Assembly (NCBI RefSeq): GCF_000211855.2
Contig: NC_015638.1
Location: 2,267,001-2,331,000, forward strand
DNA: 64,000 nucleotides
DNA from: Lacinutrix sp. 5H-3-7-4
Lineage (GTDB): Bacteria > Bacteroidota > Bacteroidia > Flavobacteriales > Flavobacteriaceae
Reading direction: 5' to 3'
This document shows positions 32,209 through 42,800 of this stretch, piece by piece (the first letter of the stretch is position 1; each line of letters opens with the position of its first letter). Both the position numbers and the translations under genes were made by a program. The notes below the pieces were generated by a model. That model was not told the DNA's origin. It did not search any database and saw only the letters and a list, made by a program, of their open reading frames with translations.

Positions 32209-35200
32209 ATGAAAAAACATTCTATTACTTTTTTGCTAATGTTTTTTGTAGCCTTTGCATTTGCTCAAGTTACAACGTCAAACATTAAAGGTCTTATTCT
32301 TGATGAGACCAATCAACCATTGCCAGGTGCTAATGTAGTTGCTGTACATACACCAACAGGAACTAAATATGGTTCTGCAACAAATTTTGATGGTCGTTTT
32401 AATCTACTTAATTTAAGAGTTGGTGGACCATACAAAATAACAATTAGTTATGTAGGCTATAAAGAGCAAGTTTATAGCGATGTTTATTTAACACTAGGAA
32501 AAACGCAAAATATTGATATTGCTTTATCGCCAGATAGTCAAGCTTTAGATACTGTAGTTATTACAGGAACAGGTGGAACAGGAACTTTTGGTAGTGATCG
32601 TACAGGAGCAGAAACAAGTGTAGGTCGCCGAGAATTAACAGCTTTACCAACTATTTCTAGATCTGCAGCAGATTTTACAAGGCTGGAGCCTTCTGCATCT
32701 GGTAACTCTTTTGGAGGTAGAAACGACCAATTTAACAACTTTAGTTTAGATGGTGCTGTTTTTGGTAATCCATTTGGGTTAGACGCAGCAACTGTTGGAG
32801 GTCAAACAGATGCTCAACCAATCTCACTAGATGCTATAGATCAAATTCAAGTATCTTTAGCACCTTATGATGTTACACAATCTGGTTTTACAGGAGCAGC
32901 CGTAAACGCTGTAACAAAAAGTGGAACTAATGAATTTCATGGTACTGTGTATGGCTTTTTTAGAAATGAAGACTTAACAGGTGGAGAAATTAATGGAGAT
33001 GAAGTTTTTAAAGCAGATTTAGAGCAAACGCAATACGGACTTAGTATTGGTGGTCCCGTAATTAAAAATAAATTATTCTTTTTCGCTAACTTTGAAAAAG
33101 ATGATAGAACAGATTTAGGTTCTCCATTTTCTCCAAATAGAGGAACAGGAGCTGTAAACGAATCTATAGTTGATGTAAACGACTTAAATGCTGTTAGCGA
33201 TGCATTATTAAATTTAGGATATAATCCTGGACGTTACGAAGGTTTTAATTACGATTCTAACTCAACAAAAGGTATTTTTAAATTAGATTGGAATATAAAC
33301 GATAATAACCGTTTAGCAGTTATTTATAACTTTTTAGATGCTTCAAAAGAAAAACCAGCTCACCCAACAGCAATTGGTGTAAGAGGTCCAAGTTTTAGAA
33401 CATTACAGTTTGAAAATTCTGGTTATGAAATTAATAACAAATTAAATTCTTTTCAAGTAGAATTAAATTCTACACTACCAGGAGACATGACTAATAAATT
33501 ACAATTTGGTTATACTCATTTTGACGATTTTAGAAATCCGCTATCTGGACCAGCTCCAGTTATTACTATTCAAGATGGAGCAGGATCTAATTATATTATT
33601 GCTGGTCATGAGCCATTTTCTATTAACAATAAGTTAGATCAAAAAGTACTTCAGTTAACAAATAACTTAAATATTGTTAGAGGAGATCATACATTTACAG
33701 TAGGTTTTAATTTTGAGAAATTTAAATTTAAAAACTCATTTAACCTGGTTAACTATGAGTCTTTTAACTTTGGTATTTTTCCTTACTACGGTTTGTTTTC
33801 ACCGTATCCAGATGTGCAAACGTTCTTAGATAATGCACAACCAGGCGGAGTTGTAGATCAATATTTAACAGCAACTCAAAATGCATTTAACCAATTTAAT
33901 GCCAATGGCGATGGTAATGATGGTGGTTGGAAATTAGCAGAACTTAATGTTGGTCAATTAGCATTTTACCTTCAGGATGAATGGAATGTATCAGACAAGC
34001 TTAAATTAACTTATGGTATTCGTTTCGATAAACCATTATATTTTAATACTTCAGAGTTAATTCAAAAATATATAAATACAGAGAATGGAGCAACAAGAGA
34101 CAACTCGGTATCATATTTTAACCCAAATACAAACGAAGAAGTAACATTAGAGTCTACTCAATTACCAGATAATAAACCATTAATCTCACCTAGAGTTGGT
34201 TTTAACTACGATGTTAAAGGAGATAACACATTCCAGGTTCGTGGTGGAACAGGATTATTTACAGGTCGTTTTCCTTTTGTTTGGTTAGGTAACCAAGTAA
34301 GTGGAGCAGATGATGGTTTCTTTCAAATAATCGATCCAGAATATAAATGGCCACAAGTTTGGAGAACAAATATTGGTGGTGATTATAAATTTGAAAACGG
34401 TTTAATCATGACGGCCGATGTATCTTATACTAAAGATATTAATGGAGCTCACGTACAAAACTGGGGATTACGTAATCCATCAGAAACTTTAAATGCACCA
34501 GGAGATAATAGACCTGTTTATGCAGATTCAGACAAAGGAAACAATGCTTATGTATTTACAAATTCAGACAAAGGTCGTATTTGGAATTTTACAGTAAAAG
34601 CACAAAAAACTTTTGGAAGAGGCTTTTATACAAGTTTAGCATATAACTATTTAGATTCTAAAGATGTAAACTCTATTGAAGCAGAAATTACTGGTGATGC
34701 TTTCGATTTTAATCAAGTATCTGGTAATGCAAACGACGATGTTTTAAGCTTCTCTAAATATGGAGATAAACATAGATTTATTGGTGTAGCAAGTAAGAAA
34801 TTTACTTACGGTAACGATAAGTGGTCAACAACGTTATCTACATTCTTTGAGTATGCACAAGGTGGACGTTTTAGCTATACTTATGCAGGAAATATTAATA
34901 ATGATAGTTCTGGGCAAAACAACGATTTACTTTATGTACCAACACCAGCAGAAGTTCAACAAATGCAATTTTCTGGTACACCAGCAGAACAAGCAACTCA
35001 AGCAGCTAATTACGAAGCTTATATACAGCAAGACGATTATTTAAGTGATAGAAGAGGTGATTACTCAGAGCGTTATGGCGCATTAGCACCATGGAGAGGA
35101 AAATGGGATGTAAAATTATTACAAGACTATAAATTTAATGTAGGCGATGGTAAAACAAATACAATTCAGTTTAGTGTAGATGTTTTAAACATTGGAAACC

Positions 35201-35385
35201 TATTAAATAGCGATTGGGGAGTTGTGCAAATACCTAATAACGTAAGCCCTATTTCAGTAAATTTAGACCAGAGTACAAACACACCAACTTATACTTTTAA
35301 TGAGTCTAACCAAGAAACTTTTGGTTACGATTCATCATTATTATCAAGATGGCAAGCACAATTTGGAGTTCGTTATATTTTCTAA
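32209..35385 (+). CDS. Oar-like TonB-dependent receptor
   Basis: A 1058-residue outer-membrane protein with a signal peptide (to FAFAQ at about residue 20). A carboxypeptidase-regulatory domain follows (NIKGLILDETNQPLPGANVV, then YVGYKEQVYSDVYLTLG), then a plug region (LDTVVITGTGGTGTFG; SLAPYDVTQSGFTGAAVNAV; TKSGTNEFHGTVYGFFRNED) and a long beta-barrel ending in aromatic Phe (QFGVRYIF). Segments such as AVNAVTKSGTNEFHG are typical of Oar-type receptors of Bacteroidota, some of which act in adhesion and peptide or protein uptake. No SusD partner follows, so a polysaccharide-utilisation role is unlikely. Monocistronic with its own promoter and terminator. Confidence 0.9.
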   Translation: MKKHSITFLLMFFVAFAFAQVTTSNIKGLILDETNQPLPGANVVAVHTPTGTKYGSATNFDGRFNLLNLRVGGPYKITISYVGYKEQVYSDVYLTLGKTQNIDIALSPDSQALDTVVITGTGGTGTFGSDRTGAETSVGRRELTALPTISRSAADFTRLEPSASGNSFGGRNDQFNNFSLDGAVFGNPFGLDAATVGGQTDAQPISLDAIDQIQVSLAPYDVTQSGFTGAAVNAVTKSGTNEFHGTVYGFFRNEDLTGGEINGDEVFKADLEQTQYGLSIGGPVIKNKLFFFANFEKDDRTDLGSPFSPNRGTGAVNESIVDVNDLNAVSDALLNLGYNPGRYEGFNYDSNSTKGIFKLDWNINDNNRLAVIYNFLDASKEKPAHPTAIGVRGPSFRTLQFENSGYEINNKLNSFQVELNSTLPGDMTNKLQFGYTHFDDFRNPLSGPAPVITIQDGAGSNYIIAGHEPFSINNKLDQKVLQLTNNLNIVRGDHTFTVGFNFEKFKFKNSFNLVNYESFNFGIFPYYGLFSPYPDVQTFLDNAQPGGVVDQYLTATQNAFNQFNANGDGNDGGWKLAELNVGQLAFYLQDEWNVSDKLKLTYGIRFDKPLYFNTSELIQKYINTENGATRDNSVSYFNPNTNEEVTLESTQLPDNKPLISPRVGFNYDVKGDNTFQVRGGTGLFTGRFPFVWLGNQVSGADDGFFQIIDPEYKWPQVWRTNIGGDYKFENGLIMTADVSYTKDINGAHVQNWGLRNPSETLNAPGDNRPVYADSDKGNNAYVFTNSDKGRIWNFTVKAQKTFGRGFYTSLAYNYLDSKDVNSIEAEITGDAFDFNQVSGNANDDVLSFSKYGDKHRFIGVASKKFTYGNDKWSTTLSTFFEYAQGGRFSYTYAGNINNDSSGQNNDLLYVPTPAEVQQMQFSGTPAEQATQAANYEAYIQQDDYLSDRRGDYSERYGALAPWRGKWDVKLLQDYKFNVGDGKTNTIQFSVDVLNIGNLLNSDWGVVQIPNNVSPISVNLDQSTNTPTYTFNESNQETFGYDSSLLSRWQAQFGVRYIF

Positions 35386-35412
35386 TAACAACACATAATA
35401 ATTACGTAAATT

Positions 35413-35445
35413 TGCGCTTCTAATTTTTATTAGAAGCGCATTTTT
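35413..35445 (+). terminator. Rho-independent terminator of the receptor gene
   Basis: A 12-bp perfect stem (TGCGCTTCTAAT with ATTAGAAGCGCA) and a 4-base loop are followed by a T-run. Confidence 0.9.
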
Positions 35446-35487
35446 ATTTATAGATATTTAAACAATTAAACTTATTTTAAAATTATC

Positions 35488-35503
35488 GCTTACGCGGAAA
35501 AAC
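35488..35503 (+). promoter_or_regulatory. Isolated TACGCGGAA motif
   Basis: GCTTACGCGGAAAAAC lies just upstream of the phosphodiesterase start at 35508. Its TTACGCGGAAA core is identical to the motif that is repeated before the ATPase gene at 14739-14752. It may be a shared regulatory or structural element. Confidence 0.35.
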
Positions 35504-35507
35504 AAAT

Positions 35508-36404
35508 ATGAAAAATTTATACTTTTTAATATTATTCGCCTTAATAATTTCTTGTAAAAACACAGAGAAAGAAACTGTTGTTAAAACTGAAGTTGAAGAA
35601 CAAACAGAAAAAAAATCTATTTTATTAGAAACCTTTAAGTATAACCCAAATGCTAAACCAGTAATAAGTGTACATCGTGGAGGAAAAAGTATAAAAAAAT
35701 TTCCGGAAAATTGCTTAGAAACTTTGCAATACGTAAACGATAGTATTCCTGCCATTTATGAAATAGACGTAGCTAAAACTAAAGATGGTAAGTTAGTTTT
35801 ATTGCACGATAATACTTTAGAACGAACAACAACAGGAACAGGAAAATTAACAGATTATACATACAACGAATTAAAAGTATTTAATTTAGAAGATGATTTT
35901 GGAAATGAAACAACATTTAAAATCCCATTATTTGCTAAGGTTTTAAATTGGGCAAAAACAAATAATGTTGTTTTAACCGTAGATATTAAAAGAAGTGTAG
36001 CTGTAGAGCAGGTAATAGATGAAATTAGAAAAGAACAAGCAGAAGATGTTTGTGTAATTATTACTTACGATTTAAAACAATCTCAAAAAGCATATAACTA
36101 TGCACCAGAATTTTTACTATCTGTTTCTGCTAGAAATGAAAAAGAATTAGATTGGTTAATACACTCAAACATACCAACAGAAAATATGCTAGCCTTTACA
36201 GGAACACGTTTATCTGCTAATGAATTTTATAAAAAAGTACATTCTTACGGTATAAAAACAATTTTAGGAACATTAGGAAATTTAGACAATCAAGCAGCAG
36301 CTAAAGGCGATAAAATGTATCAAGAATGGAGAGAAAAAGGTATCGACATTTTTGCTACAGATAGACCTTTTGCAACAGCCAAAGCATTAAACATTACAAA
36401 ATAA
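35508..36404 (+). CDS. Glycerophosphodiester phosphodiesterase, lipoprotein
   Basis: A 298-residue lipoprotein (LIISC, Cys near residue 16). The GDPD catalytic pattern follows: VHRGGKSIKKFPENCLETLQ with HRG and PEN, YEIDVAKTKDGKLVLLHDNT with the E.D and HD metal ligands, then LTVDIKRS and IDIFATDRPF at the end. It hydrolyses glycerophosphodiesters to glycerol-3-phosphate and an alcohol, probably in the periplasm for lipid-headgroup salvage. It has the isolated TACGCGGAA element upstream and is read separately from the receptor gene. Confidence 0.92.
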   Translation: MKNLYFLILFALIISCKNTEKETVVKTEVEEQTEKKSILLETFKYNPNAKPVISVHRGGKSIKKFPENCLETLQYVNDSIPAIYEIDVAKTKDGKLVLLHDNTLERTTTGTGKLTDYTYNELKVFNLEDDFGNETTFKIPLFAKVLNWAKTNNVVLTVDIKRSVAVEQVIDEIRKEQAEDVCVIITYDLKQSQKAYNYAPEFLLSVSARNEKELDWLIHSNIPTENMLAFTGTRLSANEFYKKVHSYGIKTILGTLGNLDNQAAAKGDKMYQEWREKGIDIFATDRPFATAKALNITK

Positions 36405-36461
36405 ATAAAGATTTACTAATCGATTACAACACAATCTCTCTAGTAAAAAAATAGTACAAAA

Positions 36462-36929
36462 ATGAAATATTCTAGACTTACAAAAGAGCAATTTGAAGAA
36501 TTACACCAAGAATTTATAAACTTTTTAGCAACGCAATCTATCACTGCCGATGAGTGGCAGGATATAAAAACAAATAAGCCAGAAGTTGCAGAGCAAGAAT
36601 TAGATGTATTTAGTGATTTAGTTTGGGAAGGCGTTTTAAATAAAACTAAGTATTTAGAGCATATTTCACCTAAAGATATTCACTTGTTTTCTTTAAATGA
36701 AGATCACATGCATTTAATAGGCATAAAAGTTAAAGAAGAAGTAGACTTAACAACAACAGATGGTTTTAATTGGCTTAGAAGCAATTTAATGCACGATAAT
36801 GTAGAATTTGTGCAAGCTAAAAAAGACTATAGCGAAGATAAAAACTTAGATAAATTTACACTTATACAGCAAGGCTCTAATATTACAAAAGGAGAATTGT
36901 ATGAGTATATGTTTAAACTTATAAATTAA
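36462..36929 (+). CDS. Hypothetical protein, DUF6495-like
   Basis: A 155-residue soluble protein without a signal peptide. Notable segments are QFEELHQEFINFLATQSITA, DEWQDIKTNKPEVAEQELDV, FSDLVWEGVLNKTKYLEHIS and the C-terminal KGELYEYMFKLIN. The layout resembles DUF6495, a Bacteroidota-restricted family of unknown function; this is recalled, not searched. It stands alone between the phosphodiesterase and the REP-like element. Confidence 0.5.
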   Translation: MKYSRLTKEQFEELHQEFINFLATQSITADEWQDIKTNKPEVAEQELDVFSDLVWEGVLNKTKYLEHISPKDIHLFSLNEDHMHLIGIKVKEEVDLTTTDGFNWLRSNLMHDNVEFVQAKKDYSEDKNLDKFTLIQQGSNITKGELYEYMFKLIN

Positions 36930-36942
36930 ATAAACAATCAAT

Positions 36943-37104
36943 CGTCATTGCGAGGACGAAGGACGTGGCAATCTGTTTGTTGATTTGGATAAATTTTCAA
37001 TTCAAAAGTTACAAAGCTTTTTTTCTAATGAAAAAAGCTCGCAATGACGGAAACGATTTAAAATTAAAACAACTATTTTTGTTATTCCGCACTTGATGCA
37101 GAAT
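36943..37104. repeat. Dispersed REP-like hairpin elements
   Basis: CGTCATTGCGAG (36943-36954) and CTCGCAATGACG (37038-37049) are exact 12-bp inverted ends of a roughly 107-bp element, with an inner AGC/GCT stem at 37015-37039. The sequence beginning CGTCATTGCGAGGACGAAGG belongs to a motif type widespread in bacterial intergenic regions. A second hairpin, ATTCCGC...GCAGAAT (37084-37104), is a relative of the TTCCGC hairpin after priA. Together they fill most of the 222 bases before hisS. Confidence 0.7.
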
Positions 37105-37151
37105 CTATTAAAGTAATCTATTAAAAGCTCCCTTTCTTCAAGGGAATAAAT

Positions 37152-38534
37152 ATGGCACAAAAACCAAGCATACCAAAAGGAACACGAGATTTTAACCCAG
37201 AACAAGTTGCAAAACGTAACTATATTTTTAGTACAATAAAATCGCAATTTGAAACCTTTGGTTTTCAGCCAATAGAAACACCAAGTTTTGAAAATAGCGA
37301 TACGCTAATGGGAAAATACGGTGAAGAAGGTGACCGTTTAATATTTAAAATATTAAATAGTGGTGATTATTTATCTAAAGTAAATGACGACTTATATGCT
37401 GAAAAAAACTCGAATAAAGTAACTCCAAAAATATCAGAAAAAGCTTTACGTTACGATTTAACAGTGCCATTTGCACGTTACGTTGTACAACACCAAAACG
37501 ATATTGAGTTCCCTTTTAAACGTTACCAAATGCAGCCAGTTTGGCGAGCAGATAGACCACAAAAAGGACGTTTTAGAGAGTTTTACCAATGTGATGCAGA
37601 TGTTGTTGGTAGTGATTCATTATGGCAGGAAGTAGAATTTGTACAGCTGTACGATAATGTATTTACAGCTTTAGGTTTAAAAGGCACAACTATAAATATT
37701 AACAACCGCAAAATATTATCTGGAATAGCAGAAGTTATTGGCGCAAGTGATAAGCTAATAGATTTTACAGTCGCTTTAGATAAGTTAGACAAAATAGGAG
37801 AGGAGAAAGTTAAAGAAGAAATGTTAAGTAAAGCTATACCGCAGAGCGGAATAGATAAACTACAACCATTGTTCTCTTTAGCAGGAAGTTTCGATGCCCA
37901 AATTGAAAGTTTAAAAGATATTTTAAGTACTTCTGAAGAAGGAAAAAAAGGTATTGAAGAATTAGAATTTATAAATAATGCAATTAATACGCTTGGTTTA
38001 AAATCTGCAAAATTACAGCTAGATGTTACGCTAGCAAGAGGTTTAAATTATTATACGGGCGCAATTTTTGAGGTTTCTGCACCAAAAGGTGTTAAAATGG
38101 GATCCATTGGTGGTGGTGGAAGATACGATGATTTAACTGGTATCTTTGGTTTGAAAAATGTAAGCGGTGTAGGTATTAGTTTTGGTTTAGATCGTATTTA
38201 TTTAGTGATAGAGGAATTAGGTTTATTTCCAGAAACTATTACAAAAAGTACAGAAGTTTTATTTATAAACTTTGGTGATAACGAAGCGCTTTTTAGTTTA
38301 AAAGCTATTAAATTTTTAAGAGAAAATGGCGTGAACGCAGAGTTGTATCCAGATAAAATTACTAATGGTAAGCATATGAAAAAACAAATGAATTACGCTA
38401 ACAAACGTAATATTCCATTTGTAGTTTTAGTGGGTGAAGAGGAAATGAATAGTGAGGCTTATACTTTAAAAAACATGAACACTGGAGATCAAACAAAATT
38501 AGATTTAAGTGCTTTAATTAAAGCTGTAAAATAA
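37152..38534 (+). CDS. hisS: Histidine-tRNA ligase
   Basis: Charges tRNA-His. The 460-residue class II synthetase has motif 1 near [14 protein letters not shown] and [15 protein letters not shown]. Motif 2 is [20 protein letters not shown]. The HisA motif is [15 protein letters not shown], and motif 3 lies around [16 protein letters not shown]. The C-terminal anticodon-binding domain ([37 protein letters not shown]) is complete. Monocistronic with a terminator just after it. Confidence 0.97.
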   Translation: MAQKPSIPKGTRDFNPEQVAKRNYIFSTIKSQFETFGFQPIETPSFENSDTLMGKYGEEGDRLIFKILNSGDYLSKVNDDLYAEKNSNKVTPKISEKALRYDLTVPFARYVVQHQNDIEFPFKRYQMQPVWRADRPQKGRFREFYQCDADVVGSDSLWQEVEFVQLYDNVFTALGLKGTTININNRKILSGIAEVIGASDKLIDFTVALDKLDKIGEEKVKEEMLSKAIPQSGIDKLQPLFSLAGSFDAQIESLKDILSTSEEGKKGIEELEFINNAINTLGLKSAKLQLDVTLARGLNYYTGAIFEVSAPKGVKMGSIGGGGRYDDLTGIFGLKNVSGVGISFGLDRIYLVIEELGLFPETITKSTEVLFINFGDNEALFSLKAIKFLRENGVNAELYPDKITNGKHMKKQMNYANKRNIPFVVLVGEEEMNSEAYTLKNMNTGDQTKLDLSALIKAVK

Positions 38535-38553
38535 TTTTAAAAAAAATAAATAA

Positions 38554-38586
38554 AAAAATCCTGAAACGTTAAGTTTCAGGATTTTT
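38554..38586. terminator. Bidirectional terminator after hisS
   Basis: A 14-bp stem (AAAAATCCTGAAAC with GTTTCAGGATTTTT) with a 5-base loop. It ends both hisS and the convergent T9SS cargo gene. Confidence 0.9.
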
Positions 38587-38606
38587 TATTTTACTAAACT
38601 TTAGGC

Positions 38607-39572
38607 TTAGTTAATACTAACCTTTTTCATAAGTTTTCCAACAGCTGTATTAGCTATAATTATGTAATTACCAGCAGGTAAATTATTAGTTTCAATTGTT
38701 GTGTTTTCTTGTTTGCTTAAAGCGTTATATTTTACTTTTAATTTACCATTAAGCGTGTAGATATAAACAGATTCTACTTCATGTTTATTTTCGTTTTCTA
38801 TAATAATAGTTTTAGTACTATTTATATAATATAAAGCTATTTTATTACCACCTGGTGTTGTAACGTCTATTTCAGGTTCATCGGTTGTATCTTCATCTTC
38901 ATCATTATCTTCTTCATCATTATCTTCATCATCATTTTCTTCTTCCTCGTCATCATTTTCATCATTCTCATCTGTTTCCTCACTTTCTTCAGTTTCTTCG
39001 TCTTCGCTACTGTTGTCATCTTCTTCATCATCTTCTTCTTCTTCTACATCTTCACTATTATTTACTTCATTCGTATTAAAAAACCTTAACTCAAAACGGT
39101 CTAAATATGATCCCGCAGCTAAATCTATAGAGAATCCGTCATTATTTGTAATATCATGATATTTGTCTGTTACTTTATCGTAAACTGAAACACCTAAACT
39201 ATCTGGAGCATTTAAAATTTCGTCTATTAAAATTGTGCTAATTCCAGACTGTGTATGTAAACCTATAGGTAAAACGGTGTTAAAATCTATAACATCTACA
39301 CCTTGACTTACAAACCTGATATCGTTTATTAACCAATACATATCGTTTTGAAAATTCTCATATAATTCGGCATCATAACCAAAATCTATTCCAGATGTAG
39401 CGTTACTATCTTCTGTTACAAGTAACTGTCTATGAAAATTGTCGACAGAATTAAATCCTAATCTTATTTTTAATCTTTGGTCGGTTTCTGTGTTAGACTG
39501 AGCGAAAACAGTATAGCAAAGGGAAAATAAAAATATGGTTAATAGCGAATGTTTTAGCGTAGAGTTATTCAT
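38607..39572 (-). CDS. T9SS cargo protein with long acidic tract
   Basis: A 321-residue protein with a signal peptide (ending VFAQ at about 25) and a domain (RLKIRLGFNSVDNFHRQLLV, IDFGYDAELYENFQNDMYWL, LPIGLHTQSG) homologous to the region just before the sorting domain of the two larger neighbours. An Asp/Glu/Asn low-complexity tract follows (about residues 182-237), and then a type A C-terminal sorting domain (KVKYNALSKQEN; LPAGNYIIIANTAVGKLMKK). It therefore looks like a reduced member of the same paralogous family, in which the N-terminal modules are lost and an acidic linker is expanded. Secreted by T9SS, probably anchored or released at the surface. Confidence 0.85.
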   Translation of the reverse strand: MNNSTLKHSLLTIFLFSLCYTVFAQSNTETDQRLKIRLGFNSVDNFHRQLLVTEDSNATSGIDFGYDAELYENFQNDMYWLINDIRFVSQGVDVIDFNTVLPIGLHTQSGISTILIDEILNAPDSLGVSVYDKVTDKYHDITNNDGFSIDLAAGSYLDRFELRFFNTNEVNNSEDVEEEEDDEEDDNSSEDEETEESEETDENDENDDEEEENDDEDNDEEDNDEDEDTTDEPEIDVTTPGGNKIALYYINSTKTIIIENENKHEVESVYIYTLNGKLKVKYNALSKQENTTIETNNLPAGNYIIIANTAVGKLMKKVSIN

Positions 39573-39803
39573 AATTTGAATGGTTTAAATAGTTTAATTA
39601 ATAGCACAGAGAGAAAGAATCTCCTTCTCAAATCTATAGCTATTGTTGTGTTAATTTTTAAAAAAACCTATGACAAGTAAAAAAAACAGATGTAAGGTTT
39701 TTGAGTGCGAATTATTAGGATGAACGGCTAGTGTTAGTTTTAGAAAGCCTGAAAGACTGTCTGTTTAGGCTTTGTGTAATGTTTGTTTTTTTTAGTTAGA
39801 ACG

Positions 39804-42800
39804 TCACTCTATTAATACTTTTTTAGCAATTTTACCAATGTTAGTATTGATGTTTAATATATAGTTTCCGGAACTTATATTGCTTGTTTTTAGTGTAGTG
39901 TAGTCTTGAGTCTCTATAGCATCAAAATAAATAATTTCTTGGCCTAACATATTTATAAGGGAGACAGATTTTATAGGTTGTAATTTAGGATTGTTAATTA
40001 TTATAGACTCGTTATTATTAGTGAAATAAAACTGTATTCCTGTTTGGGTTAAATAGTCTTCTGTACTTAATGAATTTCCATTAGAGAATCTTAATTCAAA
40101 ACGATCCATATAGCTACCAGCTGGTAGGTTTATTGAAAAACCAGGATTATTTTTTATATCGTTATAAGTACCTGTAACAGCATCATATATAAAAATATCT
40201 AAATCATTAGGGACATTTGTTAGTTCTTCTATTTTAAAAGTACTTATACCATTAACATCTGTATGTAAACCAATTGGTAGTATAGTAGAGGCTTTAATAA
40301 TATTTATACCTTGAATAAGAAACTTTTTATTGTCTATTACCCAATACATATCATCTTCATGAGTTTCGTTTAATTCTCCATCGTAACCAAAATCAATTTG
40401 TGGTGTAGCATTATCATCTACCGTTACTAATATTTGTCTTTTATAGGTGCAAGTAGTATTAAGAGATAAACGAATTTTCATTCTTTCATCTTGTAATGCA
40501 GTAGTAGAAGTGCTATTACTAGGAGCATTTCTAATAAAAGTAGAATTAGCGCCTTCTATTTCAAATACTCTTTGATTATTGTTAAAAACAATGTTTCCGC
40601 TACTGCTTCCAGTTACAAAGAAACCTTGAGAAACAGGAATGTATCTACCAGGTATTTTATTAGCATTACCTGTACCGGTATTACCATTTGTATTATAATC
40701 ATACTGCATAGCGGGTATAGCTCCAGATAAGTTGTAAGTAGCATAACCACCTTGATAGTTTGAAGTTACATGAGAGTTTCCACCCCAATGTTCCCAAAAA
40801 TATAAAGTACCATTTGTATTTGGGTTATCTGCAATAAAAATATTAGCGTCTATTGCTGATGCGTATGGGTTTCCAACTAAATATTCGTTAGCAGGATCTA
40901 TATGTAGTGTAATCTCACCATTGTTAGGTTTTCCTTCTAATACATAGTTTTGTGTTAATAATACATTATTATTGGTGTTAGCAACACCTTTCATTGTGAA
41001 ACCTTCACCAGCCTGCAATGTACCAGTACTGCGTAAATGTTCCCAATTATAATAGTTATTAGCTAAATTTCCATATTTCCATATCCAGTAATCTGCTATC
41101 CCTATTGGTGATCCAGATGTACCATCGTAACTATTTGTAATAAAGTTTATTGCTAATGGATTGTTAGGGTCTGTACCATCTTGAAATATTTGTGGTACTG
41201 TATAGCTGTTATTGTTTGTAGAATTATTGCCTAAGCCTACTGGTGAAGACCAGTAGTTGTAGGTGTATAAATCTTGTGTTCCTTGTTGGTCTCTTTCTAG
41301 AGTACCTGAACTTAAAGGATCTAAATCTGAGTTTAACGTTTGAATAAGTTGCGACTCACCTTGTAAATCTATTTTACCATGAATTTTAAGATAATGCGTT
41401 ACTGTTAATGCGTTACCTTCATTTGTAAGTGTATTTCCATTTATTGTTAAATTGTTAGCATCAACTGTAAGGCTTAATAAAGTTCTATTATTATTGTTGT
41501 CTTGTGGAAGTGATGAGTTTTCAAAAGTTAAATTGTGCGATGTTTTTACAATATTCCAATCTATAGTAATGTTAGAATCAACAATTGAAGCAGATCCAGG
41601 AATGTATTGCTCGGTTCCATTTGTCCATGTTGTGTTTGTATTCCAATCACCATTAGTGGCTGTTGTATAAGGTAATGGTGCAGATTGGTATTCTATACTA
41701 AATTTATTTGTATTTGTTAATGTACCTCTATTTCCATTTCCAGAAACATCGTTTAAATGAGTGCCTATATAAGAATTCATATTATAATAGGCTAGAAGGT
41801 TGTTCCAGCTTACTACTTCAATTTCATTTTTTGTAATATTATTAGGTACTACAGTACCATTTACATAATTTGTAGCGTTTTCCAACTCCTGGTTCATTAC
41901 ATAGCGTAATTGGTTATTTGTTAAAGCAGTGTTCCAGATTCTAATCTCATCAATATCTCCTTTAAAATAATCTATAACGTTAGTTTTATCAACGTAAATA
42001 GCACCAATTGAAAAATCTGATCCATTTGGAGTTGGTGCATTTAATATTTGAACTTTATCTAAAACACCATCTATATACAAACGCGCTTCATTACTACTGT
42101 AAGTAACAGAAACATGATGCCAAACATTATTTGGTATAGTTGTGTTAGAGTTTATTCTGTCTGAGGCTGATGTGCCTACAGCAAAACTTAAAATATTACT
42201 ATCTGTAATAAAAAACCTGTAACCAGTAGTTCCATTACTTTTAGCAACAATAGTTTTATCTGTAGCTAAATTATTACTACCGTCTAATTTTACCCAAGCA
42301 GATGCTGTAAAACTTCCTCCTAAATCTATTTTATTACCAACAAGAGTAAAATTATCTTCACCATCAAAGCCTAAATGTCTGTTTGTTATTTCTTCATGAG
42401 CAATACCAAAAGTGAAATATTTAGTGCCATCAAAATCGTAAGTTCCTTCTAGAGTGGCAGTACCATTAAAAGTACTTGGGTCTAAAAATACTGTAGCTAA
42501 ATTACTTGTAAAATTAGCATCGTCTGCAACAAGCATTACATAAGCATCTCCTCCAGTTAAAGCTGGTAATCCAGCTAAATCGTTTTGAAAAACAGAAACT
42601 TCAACTTTACTAACATCTCCAGCTGTTTCAACAATTTTCCATTTTCTATTCATAATATCTGTTACAGTAGTTACAGTGGCAGTCCCTAGATTAACAGCTA
42701 TATTTGTAGAAGAAGAGTTTGTGTTTTGTCCGTCGTTACCCCAAATTAAAAATTCGTTATCTGTATCGAAAGTTTGTGTATTAAGGTTGTTTGTTAGTTC

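Noticed and set aside
38885-39079. A His/Leu-rich plus-strand frame
   Set aside because: It is the complement of the acidic tract of the T9SS protein at 38607, not an independent gene.
38607-39572. Reading the short T9SS gene as a pseudogene
   Set aside because: It has its own signal peptide, an intact frame and a complete sorting domain, so it is a reduced but probably functional gene.
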